Below, in pieces: positions 17,076 to 25,066 of a stretch of DNA of 64,000 bases (the first letter of the stretch is position 1; each line of letters starts with the position of its first letter). The DNA is from Microbacterium marinilacus (GTDB taxonomy: Bacteria > Actinomycetota > Actinomycetes > Actinomycetales > Microbacteriaceae), in assembly GCF_019753765.1 (NCBI RefSeq), contig NZ_JAIJZW010000002.1:152040-216039 (forward strand). Reading direction: 5' to 3'. Below the pieces are notes generated by a model. That model was not told the origin of the DNA. It did no database searches and saw only the letters and a program-made list of their open reading frames with translations. The position numbers were made by a program, and so were the translations under genes.

Positions 17076-18705
17076 ATCCGTCCAGCGCCGTCTCGTCGCG
17101 CTCGGCGAGGCGGCCGCCCGGCTCGAGGCCGATCACCAGGTCGATGCCCAGGCGGCGCAGGAAGGCGTGGTCGTGGCTCACGATCAGCAGAGCGCCGCGG
17201 TATGAATCGAGGGCCTCGGCCAGCTGCTCGACGCTCGCGATGTCGAGGTTGTTGGTCGGCTCGTCCAGGATCAGCAGCTGCGCGGGCGGGTCCGCGAGCA
17301 GCAGCTTGGCCAGCGCGACGCGGAAGCGCTCGCCGCCCGAGAGAGAGCCGACCGGGCGGTCGAGGGCGCTGCCGCGCAGCAGCAGGCGGGCGAGCTGGTT
17401 GCGCAGCTCCCCGGGCGCCGTCGCGGGGGCGGCGTCGCGCACGTTGTCCACCGCCGAACGCGCGTCGTCGAGGTCGTCCAGGCGCTGGCGCAGGTATCCG
17501 ACCCGCTCGGTCAGCAGGATCCCACGGGTCGCGTCGCCCGTCACCAGCGCCTCGAGCAGCGTGGTCTTGCCGGCACCGTTCGGACCGACCAGCGCGACGC
17601 GCTCGGGCCCCTGGACCGTGACGGTGCGCGATCCGTCCGTCAGCTCGGCGATCCGCTTGCCGCGCGGCACGTCCGGATCCGGGAGCGTGATGTGGATGTG
17701 CTCCTCCTCGCGCACGCGCGCATCCGCGGCGTCCACGGCATCCTGCGCGTCCTGCACGCGCTCGTCGAGCGTGCCGCGCAGCGACCCGGCGGTCTCCTCG
17801 GCCTTGCGCTTGCGGGCGTTCGCGAGGATCTTCGGCATGTTGTCGGCCGACTTCCTCCCTGCGCGTGCGCGCGCCGCGATGCGCTGCTCGGCCTCCACGC
17901 GCTGACGCCTCTCGACCTTCAGCGTCTGCTGCGCGGTGCGGGCGGCCTGGGTGGCGGCGGCCTGCTCCTGCGCGAGCGCCGCACGGAACGCGCTGTAGGG
18001 TCCGCCGAACACCTCGAGCCGCGCGCCGCGTCCGCGGGCGACCTGGCCGAGGCCGCTCGACCGCAGCTCCGCCGTGTGCTCCATCCTCTCCAGCAGCTCG
18101 AGGTCGTGGCTCACGACGACGAGCGTGCCCGGCCACGCGTCGACCAGGCTCGCCAACCGCGCGCGGGCGGGTCGGTCCAGGTTGTTGGTCGGCTCGTCGA
18201 GCAGCGTGATGGGCGTGCGGCGCAGCCGCAGGCCCGTGATCGCGATCAGCATCGACTCGCCGCCGGAGAGCCCGCCGACGCGGCGGTCGAGGTCGGCGGC
18301 GCCGAAGCCGATCTCGTCGAGGGCCTCGTCGGCGCGGGCCTCGATGTCCCAGTCGTCGCCCACGGCGTCGAAGTGCCGCACGTCGGGGTCGCCCGACTCG
18401 ATCGCACGGAGGCCCGCCAGCGTCGGCGCGATGCCGAGCAGGTCGGCGACCGTCGCGTCGCGGTCGAGCGTCAGCGTCTGGGGCAGGTAGCCGACGTCGC
18501 CGTCGGTCTCGACGCGGCCGCGCGTGGGCGGCAGGAGACCGGCGACGAGCTTCAGCAGCGTGGACTTGCCGACGCCGTTCCGGCCGACGAGCCCTGTGCG
18601 CCCGGACGGCAGCGTGCCGTCGAGACGGTCGAGGGCGACGGAGCCGTCCGGCCACTCGAACGTGAGGTCGCGGAGGGTGATGGCGGGCGTGGAGAGAGCG
18701 GGCAT
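17074..18705 (-). CDS. ABC-F family ATPase (ribosome-associated, possible antibiotic-protection type)
   Basis: 543 residues with two ABC domains and no membrane segments. Domain 1 has GRNGVGKSTLLKL and LLDEPTNNLD. A linker at about 235-330 is Arg/Ala-rich and helical (AAATQAARTAQQTLKVERRQ), as in ABC-F proteins that reach into the ribosomal E site. Domain 2 has GPNGAGKTTLLEAL and LILDEPTNNLD. ABC-F proteins rescue stalled ribosomes or displace ribosome-targeting drugs; which applies cannot be told. The ATG at 18705 fits the family start. Confidence 0.88.
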   Translation of the reverse strand: MPALSTPAITLRDLTFEWPDGSVALDRLDGTLPSGRTGLVGRNGVGKSTLLKLVAGLLPPTRGRVETDGDVGYLPQTLTLDRDATVADLLGIAPTLAGLRAIESGDPDVRHFDAVGDDWDIEARADEALDEIGFGAADLDRRVGGLSGGESMLIAITGLRLRRTPITLLDEPTNNLDRPARARLASLVDAWPGTLVVVSHDLELLERMEHTAELRSSGLGQVARGRGARLEVFGGPYSAFRAALAQEQAAATQAARTAQQTLKVERRQRVEAEQRIAARARAGRKSADNMPKILANARKRKAEETAGSLRGTLDERVQDAQDAVDAADARVREEEHIHITLPDPDVPRGKRIAELTDGSRTVTVQGPERVALVGPNGAGKTTLLEALVTGDATRGILLTERVGYLRQRLDDLDDARSAVDNVRDAAPATAPGELRNQLARLLLRGSALDRPVGSLSGGERFRVALAKLLLADPPAQLLILDEPTNNLDIASVEQLAEALDSYRGALLIVSHDHAFLRRLGIDLVIGLEPGGRLAERDETALDG

Positions 18706-18822
18706 GAGAGGCCTTTCGAGGTGGGTGTCTAGGGCGCACCCGAACGGCTCTCCGCGGGGCGCTAGATGGTGCCGACCTCGATCTCCATGCCGACACCGTA
18801 TCACCGCCCCGCCCGGCGTGCC

Positions 18823-19293
18823 CTACGTCAGCAGCGGCAGCCTGCCGACGATGCGGTCGACGCGGCCCCGCGGGCCCACCAGCGCGACCGCGAGGTAGCC
18901 GAGGTCGTCGGGCGCGCGGTGCGAGACCTCCTGCAGGTACTCGTCGTAGACCCGCGTGAGCTGCGCGTGCGCGGGCATGTCGGCGACCAGGACGCCGTCG
19001 GAGGATGCCGCGCGGGAGCGGATCGTCGTCAGCTGCGTCTGATCGCCCGCCAGCACCGTGCACCCGATCCACGGCAGCCCCGGATGCGAGGACCCCTCGG
19101 CGTCGACGGCGTCGGGGCCGAGCAGGCCGGAGACCGCGGCGCCCATCGCCGCGCCGACGCAGGCGGTGGCGTTGGCGATGCGACCGGCCGGGAGGCCGCC
19201 GTCGACCACGATCACCCACTTGAGCCGGGCCGCGCGGGTCGGCGCTCCCGTGTCGATCTCGTCGGCGGTGAACCCGAACGCGGGTGTATCCAT
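18823..19293 (-). CDS. DUF2000 domain protein
   Basis: 156 residues. The N-terminal LKWVIVVDGGLPAGRIANAT, the central GLPWIGCTVLAGD and the C-terminal YLAVALVGPRG fit the DUF2000 family, small proteins related to the peptidyl-tRNA hydrolase 2 fold; biochemical role unknown. The gene is divergent from the Lrp/AsnC-type regulator at 19399, and such pairs commonly form a regulator/target set (inference). The 105-base gap contains AT-rich sequence with GATGATCCGGATGATG suited to an Lrp-type operator. Confidence 0.72.
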   Translation of the reverse strand: MDTPAFGFTADEIDTGAPTRAARLKWVIVVDGGLPAGRIANATACVGAAMGAAVSGLLGPDAVDAEGSSHPGLPWIGCTVLAGDQTQLTTIRSRAASSDGVLVADMPAHAQLTRVYDEYLQEVSHRAPDDLGYLAVALVGPRGRVDRIVGRLPLLT

Positions 19294-19398
19294 GAGGCTC
19301 CTTGCGGTGTGCGGATCGTCGTGAGAACAGGGGACAATGTATCCAGATGATCCGGATGATGTTTCTACTGCCGGACGAAATACGGAGGAGACACCGAG

Positions 19399-19869
19399 AT
19401 GGCGGATCTGGACGGACTTGATGCGGCGATCGTGGCCGCTCTCCAGACGAATGCGCGGATGACGAACCGCGAGGTCGCGGCGCGCGTCGGGGTCTCTCCG
19501 ACGACCGCCCTCGACCGCACCCGTGCCCTGCGCCGTCGCGGCGTGATCCGGGGCGCCGTGCTCGACCTCGACCTCGCGAGCGTCGGAAGGGGCGTGCAGG
19601 CGCTGGTCTCGGTGCGGGTGAGGCCGCCCTCGCGGCGCAACATCGAGGCCTTCCGCGACTGGATCTCGGTGCTGCCCGAGACGCTGGGGGTGTTCGTGGT
19701 GAGCGGCGACGTCGACTTCATCGTGCACGTCGCGGTCGCCGACAACGATGCGCTCTACGCCTTCGTGATCGACAGGCTCACCGAGCGCGAGGAGGTGGCG
19801 GACGTCAAGACGACGGTCGTCTACGAGCACCTGCGCAACCACGAGATCGGCATCGCGTCGGCGCGCTGA
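19399..19869 (+). CDS. Lrp/AsnC family transcriptional regulator
   Basis: 156 residues. The winged helix-turn-helix is LDAAIVAALQTNARMTNREVAARVGVSPTTALDRTRALRRRGVI. The RAM (ligand-binding, oligomerising) domain follows, with VQALVSVRVRPPSRRNIEAF, GVFVVSGDVDFIVHVAV and a C-terminal VVYEHLRNHE. This is full length for Lrp/AsnC. It is divergent from the DUF2000 gene, which it probably controls (inference). Its amino-acid effector is not known. Confidence 0.93.
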   Translation: MADLDGLDAAIVAALQTNARMTNREVAARVGVSPTTALDRTRALRRRGVIRGAVLDLDLASVGRGVQALVSVRVRPPSRRNIEAFRDWISVLPETLGVFVVSGDVDFIVHVAVADNDALYAFVIDRLTEREEVADVKTTVVYEHLRNHEIGIASAR

Positions 19870-19927
19870 CCGTCACTCTCTGTCACATCGCCCTGTGCGT
19901 CCCGGGGCCGACGTAGCGTGGGGGCAT

Positions 19928-20000
19928 CGCGGCGATCCGGGCGGTCCCGGGGCTCGGTTCATAACCGTCAGTCGTTGCGGGTTCGACTCCCGCCGTCGCG
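19928..20000 (+). tRNA. tRNA-like sequence with CAT anticodon (possibly degenerate)
   Basis: 73 bases fold into a cloverleaf. The 7-bp acceptor stem (19928-19934 with 19994-20000) includes one G-U pair. The 4-bp D stem closes a short 6-base loop. The anticodon loop TTCATAA puts CAT at 19960-19962, but only the inner three anticodon-stem pairs form. A canonical T arm has stem GCGGG/CCCGC and loop TTCGACT. No CCA is encoded. It looks like an atypical or decaying Met/Ile2-type tRNA. A tRNAscan-SE or Infernal score would settle it. Confidence 0.4.
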
Positions 20001-20021
20001 TCTGATCCGGCCCCGGTCCGC

Positions 20022-20124
20022 GAGACCGCGGCACCCGCGCGAGACCGAGAAAGCTGTGCGAGACCGTGGTCGCCGGCGCCGGTCTCAGCGGGAAACGTCG
20101 GTCTCGGCAGGGAACGTCGGTTTC
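20022..20124. repeat. GAGACC/GGTCTC inverted array, copy A (3+3 half-sites)
   Basis: GAGACC starts at 20022, 20041 and 20060. GGTCTC (the last one GGTTTC) starts at 20081, 20100 and 20119. Spacing is exactly 19-19-21-19-19, so the array is symmetric about its centre. Copies with the same core geometry lie at 29226-29344 and 48272-48336. It sits between the convergent ends of the Lrp-type gene and phnF. Confidence 0.85.
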
Positions 20125-20143
20125 GTGATGCAGCAGCAGCAGC

Positions 20144-20887
20144 TCAGGCGGGCGGGGGCGGGTGCTCGATGTCGAGGCGGACGCGCTGGGCGGAGAAGCG
20201 CGTCACGCCGTACTGCAACGGGGTGCCGTCCGTCAGCGTGTCGAGCGACTCGGTGACCAGGACGATCGCGCCCGGGTCGAGCCGCAGCAGCGCCGCCTCC
20301 GCGGCCGTCGCGTGCCGGGCGGACACCACGGTCGAGGCGCGGACGTAGTCGTCGATGCCGTGGGCGCGCAGCGCCGCGGTCACCGAGGACGTGCGCCGCA
20401 GCGCCGTCGCGATGTCGGGCAGCCGCCCGGCGTCGAACCAGTGCGCGCCCAGCGCGACGGGCTCGCCGTCCACGGTCCGCAGCGACTCCACGCGCACCAC
20501 CGGGCCGCCCGCGATGCCGAGGCGCTCGGCGATCTCGGGCGACGCGGTCACCGTCTCGCTCTCGAGCACACGACCGGACGCCGAGTGCCGGTCGCCGATG
20601 CTCGTCGACAGCCGGGTGCGCATGCCGATCCGGTGCACGTGGACGGCGCCGCCGGTGACGAACGTGCCGCTGCCGCGGCGCGACTCGACCAGTCCGTCGG
20701 CGGCGAGCGAGGCGACGGCCTGTCGGGCGGTGTGGCGGTTCACGCCGAAGCGCTCGGCGAGGGCGTTCTCGGTCGGCAGCCGGTCGCCGGCGCGCAGGCC
20801 GCCCTCGGTGATCTCCGCGCGCAGCTCCTCCGCGATGAGGCGCCATGCGGAGTACCCGGTCGATCGGCTCGCGGCGGGATCGGTCAT
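20144..20887 (-). CDS. phnF: GntR/HutC-family regulator, probable phn operon repressor PhnF
   Basis: 247 residues. The N-terminal GntR winged helix (ELRAEITEGGLRAGDRLPTENALAERFGVNRHTARQAVASL and a wing GLVESRRGSGTFV) is followed by a UTRA ligand domain (about 100-240). It is divergent from phnG across 165 bases that contain a perfect palindrome just before the phnG ribosome binding site. PhnF proteins repress C-P lyase operons and respond to phosphate or phosphonate status (family knowledge). Confidence 0.88.
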   Translation of the reverse strand: MTDPAASRSTGYSAWRLIAEELRAEITEGGLRAGDRLPTENALAERFGVNRHTARQAVASLAADGLVESRRGSGTFVTGGAVHVHRIGMRTRLSTSIGDRHSASGRVLESETVTASPEIAERLGIAGGPVVRVESLRTVDGEPVALGAHWFDAGRLPDIATALRRTSSVTAALRAHGIDDYVRASTVVSARHATAAEAALLRLDPGAIVLVTESLDTLTDGTPLQYGVTRFSAQRVRLDIEHPPPPA

Positions 20888-20938
20888 GCCTGCTCGCTCA
20901 TCCTTCCTCGGTCTCGACCGGGCGGTTCACCGCACGTA

Positions 20939-20966
20939 CATCCGTTCGTGGGCATCCGTTCGTGGG
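20939..20966. repeat. 14-bp direct tandem repeat upstream of the phn operon
   Basis: Two perfect adjacent copies of CATCCGTTCGTGGG (20939-20952 and 20953-20966) lie in the phnF-phnG gap, about 55 bases before the phn palindrome. This could be a regulator site or a slippage duplication. Confidence 0.6.
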
Positions 20967-21019
20967 CTGTTCGCCACCCCGGGGGCTTCCCTTCTCCCCA
21001 TCGTGCCACTACCTTGGCA

Positions 21020-21041
21020 GTTGTCTAGATAAATAGACAAC
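21020..21041. promoter_or_regulatory. Candidate PhnF operator
   Basis: A perfect inverted repeat with 8-bp arms GTTGTCTA and TAGACAAC is separated by GATAAA. It ends three bases before the phnG ribosome binding site (GGAGGA, 21044-21049). HutC-type GntR regulators bind palindromes of this size with a GT..TA..AC pattern, so repression of phnG by roadblock or promoter occlusion is plausible. Confidence 0.72.
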
Positions 21042-21052
21042 TTGGAGGAGCG

Positions 21053-21535
21053 ATGGAACACGGAGTCGACGAGCGCCGGCGCACCGCGCGCGTGCTCGCC
21101 CTGGCCTCCGCGGAGGAGCTCGCCGGGCTGTGGGCCGCGTGGCCCGACCCGCCGGAGATCGAGTACCTGCGCGGGCCCGAGGCGGGGCTGGTGATGGTGC
21201 AGGGCCGGATGGGCGGCACGGGGGACCGGTTCCACCTGGGCGAGGCGACCGTGACCCGGGCGACGGTGCTGGCGCGTATCGCCGACGCCGGCGAGACGGT
21301 CGGCACGGCGTACGTCCTCGGCAGCCACCCGGAGCACGCCGGGCTCGCCGCGGTCTTCGACGCGCTGCTGCTCTCCGCCCAGCGCGACCGCGTGCTCTCC
21401 GACGTGATCGAGCCGCTGGAGAGCGCGCAGCGCGAGCGCGACGAGCACGCTCGGGCGCAGGCCCGCAGCACCGTCGTGGACTTCTTCACGGTCTCCCGGG
21501 AGAACTCCGGGCCGGACGAGGACGACGACGAATGA
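21053..21535 (+). CDS. phnG: C-P lyase core subunit PhnG
   Basis: 160 residues, normal length. The family segment VMVQGRMGGTGDRFHLGEATVTRATV is present near 50-75, along with GTAYVLGSHPEHA. PhnG forms the (PhnGHIJ)2 core that couples phosphonate to ATP. It is the first gene of the operon; the ATG at 21053 follows GGAGGA. The C-terminal tail is unusually acidic (DEDDDE). Its end overlaps phnH by four bases. Confidence 0.95.
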   Translation: MEHGVDERRRTARVLALASAEELAGLWAAWPDPPEIEYLRGPEAGLVMVQGRMGGTGDRFHLGEATVTRATVLARIADAGETVGTAYVLGSHPEHAGLAAVFDALLLSAQRDRVLSDVIEPLESAQRERDEHARAQARSTVVDFFTVSRENSGPDEDDDE

Positions 21536-22173
21536 TCGGCGCCACGACCGCGACACACCTGCCCGGCTTCTCCGCCCCCGTGCACGACGCGCAGCGCACG
21601 TTCCGCGCGGTGCTCCAGGCCATGGCGCGGCCCACCCTGCCCCAGGACGTCGACCCCGTGCGCGAGGGCCGCCTGCGCACCCCGGCGCCGCTCGGCGCGG
21701 TCGCCGGCGCCGTGCTCCTGACCCTCTGCGACGAGCAGACGCCGATCTGGCTGGACCGGGCCCTCGCCGCCTCCGAGGACGTCCGCGAGTGGATCCGCTT
21801 CCACACCGGCGCCCGCCTGGTCGCCTCGTCCGGCGACGCGCTCTTCGCCGTGGCCTCCTCGCCGTCGGCAGCGCCTCGCCTCGCCGACCTCGCACAGGGG
21901 ACGGACGAGGAGCCCCACCTGTCGGCCACGCTCGTGATCGACGCCACCGGCACCGCGCCGGTCGGGGCGTTCGTCGCGACCGGGCCGGGCGTCGACGGAT
22001 CCGTCGCGTGGGACGGCTCCGGCCTGCCGCGCGTGCACGGCGAGGACGGCTTCCTCGCCCAGTGGCGCCGGAACCGCGTCGGCTTCCCGCGCGGGGTCGA
22101 CGTCGTGCTCGCGGCCGAGACCACCGTGCGCGCACTGCCGCGCACCACCGAGCTCAGCGAGGGGAGCGCCTGA
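21532..22173 (+). CDS. phnH: C-P lyase core subunit PhnH
   Basis: 213 residues. The N-terminus FSAPVHDAQRTFRAVLQAMARPT is the PhnH hallmark, and LLTLCDEQTPIWLD and FLAQWRRNRVGFPRGVDVVL follow as in the family. PhnH is part of the core complex and needed for phosphonate-specific nucleosidase activity with PhnI. The start overlaps phnG (ATGA) and its TGA overlaps the phnI start by one base. Confidence 0.95.
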   Translation: MIGATTATHLPGFSAPVHDAQRTFRAVLQAMARPTLPQDVDPVREGRLRTPAPLGAVAGAVLLTLCDEQTPIWLDRALAASEDVREWIRFHTGARLVASSGDALFAVASSPSAAPRLADLAQGTDEEPHLSATLVIDATGTAPVGAFVATGPGVDGSVAWDGSGLPRVHGEDGFLAQWRRNRVGFPRGVDVVLAAETTVRALPRTTELSEGSA

Positions 22174-23327
22174 TGTACGTCGCCGTCAAGGGAGGCGAGA
22201 AGGCGATCGCCAACGCGCACGCCCTGCTCGCCCAGCGGGGCCGCGGCGGCGACGCCGAACCGATCGCGTGGCGCGGCGTGCGCGACCAACTCGGCGTCCT
22301 CGTCTCGCGCGTCATGGCCGAGGGATCCCTCTACGACCCGGACCTCGCCGCCAAGGCGCTGCTGCAGGCGCAGGGCGACGTGCTCGAGGCCGTCACGCTG
22401 CTGCGCTCGTACCGCACCACGCTGCCGCGCTTCGGCACCACCGCCGCTCTCGACACGTCCGGTCTTCCGGCCGAGCGGCGCATCTCCGCGACCTTCAAGG
22501 ACGTGCCCGGAGGGCAGCAGCTCGGCGCGACGTTCGACTACACGCACCGCCTCCTCGCCGACGACATCCCGGCGCCCGAGGTGCCGACGGACGGCGTGCC
22601 CGACGAGCAGCCGATGCCGCGGATCACCGACCTGCTGGGCGTCGACGCGCTCATCGAGCCCGATCGCGTGCCCGCCGACGGCGAGGCGGAGTGGACCGAC
22701 CCGGAGCCCGCCGACCTCACCCGCGAGCCCACGGTGTTCCCGATGTCGCGCGCCGAACGGCTGCAGGCGCTCACCCGCGGCGACGAGGGCTTCCTGCTGT
22801 CGCTCGGCTACTCGACGCAGCGCGGCTTCGGCCGCACCCATCCCTTTGCCGGGGAGGTGCGGGTGGGCGAGGTCGAGGTGTTCTTCGACGCCCCCGAGCT
22901 GGGCTTCGAGGTGCCGATCGGACGCCTCGAGGTGACCGAGTGCCAGATGGTGAACCAGTTCGTCGGCAGCGCCGACCGGCCACCGCAGTTCACGCGCGGC
23001 TACGGCCTGGTGTTCGGCCGCGCCGAGCGCAAGGCCATGTCGATGTCGCTCGTGGACCGCGCGCTGCGCGCCGAAGAGTTCGGCGAGCGGCGGGTCTCGC
23101 CGGCGCAGGACGAGGAGTTCGTCGTCAGCCACGCCGACAACGTGCAGGCGACGGGCTTCGTCGAGCACCTGAAGCTGCCGCACTACGTCGACTTCCAGGG
23201 CGAGCTCGTGCTCATCCGTCAGCTCCACCGTGAGTTCCGCGAGCGCGTCGCCGCCGCGACCGAGGGGGACGAGTCCGCGGATGTCGTGTCGCCCTCCGCG
23301 ACCATGTCGAGCGAGGGAACGAAGTGA
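22173..23327 (+). CDS. phnI: C-P lyase core subunit PhnI
   Basis: 384 residues. It starts MYVAVKGGEKAIANAHALL, diagnostic for PhnI, with RISATFKDVPGGQQLGATFDYTHRLL in the middle and VSHADNVQATGFVEHLKLPHYVDFQ toward the end. PhnI displaces adenine from ATP to attach phosphonate at C1' of ribose. The last residues (MSSEGTK) are encoded by a dispersed 34-bp repeat that also covers the phnJ start, so the extreme C-terminus may be a recent addition. Confidence 0.96.
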   Translation: MYVAVKGGEKAIANAHALLAQRGRGGDAEPIAWRGVRDQLGVLVSRVMAEGSLYDPDLAAKALLQAQGDVLEAVTLLRSYRTTLPRFGTTAALDTSGLPAERRISATFKDVPGGQQLGATFDYTHRLLADDIPAPEVPTDGVPDEQPMPRITDLLGVDALIEPDRVPADGEAEWTDPEPADLTREPTVFPMSRAERLQALTRGDEGFLLSLGYSTQRGFGRTHPFAGEVRVGEVEVFFDAPELGFEVPIGRLEVTECQMVNQFVGSADRPPQFTRGYGLVFGRAERKAMSMSLVDRALRAEEFGERRVSPAQDEEFVVSHADNVQATGFVEHLKLPHYVDFQGELVLIRQLHREFRERVAAATEGDESADVVSPSATMSSEGTK

Positions 23328-23339
23328 CCGAGACGAGAC
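23306..23339 (+). repeat. 34-bp dispersed repeat, copy 1 (phnI/phnJ junction)
   Basis: Starts GTCGAGCGAGGGAACGA and ends with GAGAC. Copies of the same length at 24234-24269 and 59681-59716 align without gaps. Here it spans the last codons of phnI and the GTG start and first codons of phnJ. Confidence 0.75.
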
Positions 23340-24214
23340 ACGAGCCGCGCATCGTCTACAACGAGGGCTACCTCGACGAGCAGACCAAGCGCGTCGTGCG
23401 GCGCGGCCTGCTGAAGGGGGTCGCGGTCCCGGGCTTCCAGGTGCCGTTCGCCTCCCGGGAGGTGCCGATGCCGCGCGGCTGGGGCACCGGCGGGGTGCAG
23501 GTGACCGCCTCGGTCGTCGGCTCGTCCGACACGCTCAAGGTGATCGACCAGGGCGCCGACGACACGACGAACGCGGTGTCCATCCGGCAGTTCTTCGAGC
23601 GGGTCGCGGGGTCGCGCAGCACCACCCGCACCGACCTCGCCACGGTCATCCAGACCCGGCACCGCATCCCGGAGACGCCGCTCTCGGACGGCCAGATCAT
23701 CGTCTACCAGGTGCCGATCCCCGAGCCGCTGCGGTTCCTCGAGCCGCGCGAGACCGAGACGCGCCGCCTGCACGCGCTGGAGGAGTACGGGCTGATGTAC
23801 GTCAAGCTCTACGAGGACGTCGCGCGGTACGGCCACTTCGCGACCACCTACGACTACCCGGTGCTCGTGAACCAGCGCTACGTCATGGCGCCGTCGCCGA
23901 TCCCGAGCTTCGACAACCCGAAGATGCACCAGAGCCCGGCCCTGCAGCTGTTCGGCGCGGGCCGGGAGAAGCGGATCTACGCGATCCCGCCGTACACCGA
24001 CGTCGAGAGCCTCGGGTTCGAGGACTTCCCGTTCGAGCCGCAGAGCTTCGAGACGCCGTGCGAGATCTGCGGATCCGAGGGCGTCTACCTGGACGAGGTG
24101 GTGATGGACGACGCCGGCGGCGCGATGTACGTCTGCTCGGACACGGACCACTGCGAACGGACGGTCGCGAGCGACGAGGGCGCGGCCGGCGCGAGGAAGG
24201 AGGCGGTCCGATGA
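23324..24214 (+). CDS. phnJ: C-P lyase, radical SAM subunit PhnJ
   Basis: 296 residues. The four essential cysteines are in the exact family spacing CxxC-x21-C-x5-C (C246, C249, C271, C277). They hold the 4Fe-4S cluster and the catalytic thiyl residue that breaks the C-P bond with S-adenosylmethionine, releasing alkane and cyclic ribose phosphate. The start is a GTG at 23324 overlapping phnI. The first codons (TETRHEP) lie inside a dispersed repeat. All other core features look intact. Confidence 0.97.
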   Translation: MTETRHEPRIVYNEGYLDEQTKRVVRRGLLKGVAVPGFQVPFASREVPMPRGWGTGGVQVTASVVGSSDTLKVIDQGADDTTNAVSIRQFFERVAGSRSTTRTDLATVIQTRHRIPETPLSDGQIIVYQVPIPEPLRFLEPRETETRRLHALEEYGLMYVKLYEDVARYGHFATTYDYPVLVNQRYVMAPSPIPSFDNPKMHQSPALQLFGAGREKRIYAIPPYTDVESLGFEDFPFEPQSFETPCEICGSEGVYLDEVVMDDAGGAMYVCSDTDHCERTVASDEGAAGARKEAVR

Positions 24215-25064
24215 TGGGCGCTCTCCGCACCCAGGTCGAGCGAGGGAACGAGGCGACCGAGTCGAGACCCGACGAGACCCCGCTGCTGAGCGTCGCCGGC
24301 GCGGGACACCGCTACGGCGACCGCTTCGGCTGCCGTGACGTGAGCTTCGACCTGTGGCCGGGAGAGGTGCTCGCGGTCGTGGGCGAATCCGGATCCGGCA
24401 AGTCCACGCTGCTCGGCATGCTGTCCCAGCGCCTGTCGACCGACGAGGGAGCCATCCGATACCGGCTGGCCGCCGGCGGCGACGGCAGGACGCGCGACCG
24501 GCTCGCCGACCTCGCGAGCCTCAGCGAGCGCGAGGTGCGGCGGCTGTGGCGGACGGACTGGGGCTTCGTGCACCAGCACCCCGCGGACGGCCTGCGCATG
24601 CACGTCACGCCGGCGGCAACATCGGCGAGCCCCTGATGGCGAACGGATGGCGGCACTTCGGTCGCATCCGCGCGCAGGCGGAGGGGTGGCTCGCCCGCGT
24701 CGAGATCCCCGCCGCGCGCATCGACGACGCGCCGGCGACGTTCTCGGGCGGCATGCGCCAGCGGCTGCAGATCGCCCGCAACCTCGTCTTCGGGCCGCGG
24801 CTGGTGTTCATGGACGAGCCCACGAGCGGCCTCGACGTGTCGGTGCAGGCCCGCCTGCTCGACCTGATCCGGTCGCTGGTCGCCGACCTCGGGCTCTCCG
24901 TCGTGATCGTCACGCACGACCTCGCGGTCGCCCGGCTGATCTCGCACCGCACCCTCGTGATGAAGGACGGCGCGGTCATCGAGTCGGGCCTCACCGATCG
25001 CGTGCTCGACGACCCCCAGGCCGCGTACACCCAGCTGCTCGTCTCCTCGATCCTCCAGGGCTGA
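24211..25064 (+). pseudogene. phnK: phnK, C-P lyase ABC-type ATPase, broken by a one-base deletion
   Basis: The first part (24211-24609) encodes the N-terminus through Walker A GESGSGKSTLL and the Q-loop region GFVHQHPADGLRMHVT. The frame then shifts. The second part (from 24609, reading GGNIGEPLMA) has the signature FSGGMRQRLQIARNL and Walker B LVFMDEPTSGLD, and ends at 25064. Restoring one G in ACG-CCG near 24609 joins both into a normal protein of about 284 residues. No slippery heptamer is visible, so programmed shifting is unlikely; a mutation or base-calling error in a GC-rich spot fits. PhnK binds the core complex. The N-terminus carries residues from a dispersed repeat. Confidence 0.9.
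24234..24269 (+). repeat. 34-bp dispersed repeat, copy 2 (inside the phnK N-terminus)
   Basis: GGTCGAGCGAGGGAACGAGG, then continuing to GTCGAGACC. It aligns with copy 1 at 23306 over the full length with about three differences. It encodes residues close to VERGNEATESRP that are not part of the conserved ATPase. Confidence 0.75.
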
Positions 25065-25066
25065 CC

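Noticed and set aside
18706..18804. In-frame N-terminal extension of the ABC-F protein
   Set aside because: The added residues do not resemble the family, whose start matches the ATG at 18705.
24598..24625. Programmed -1 frameshift in phnK
   Set aside because: No slippery heptamer or evident downstream structure, and PhnK is not known to be made this way; a deletion fits better.
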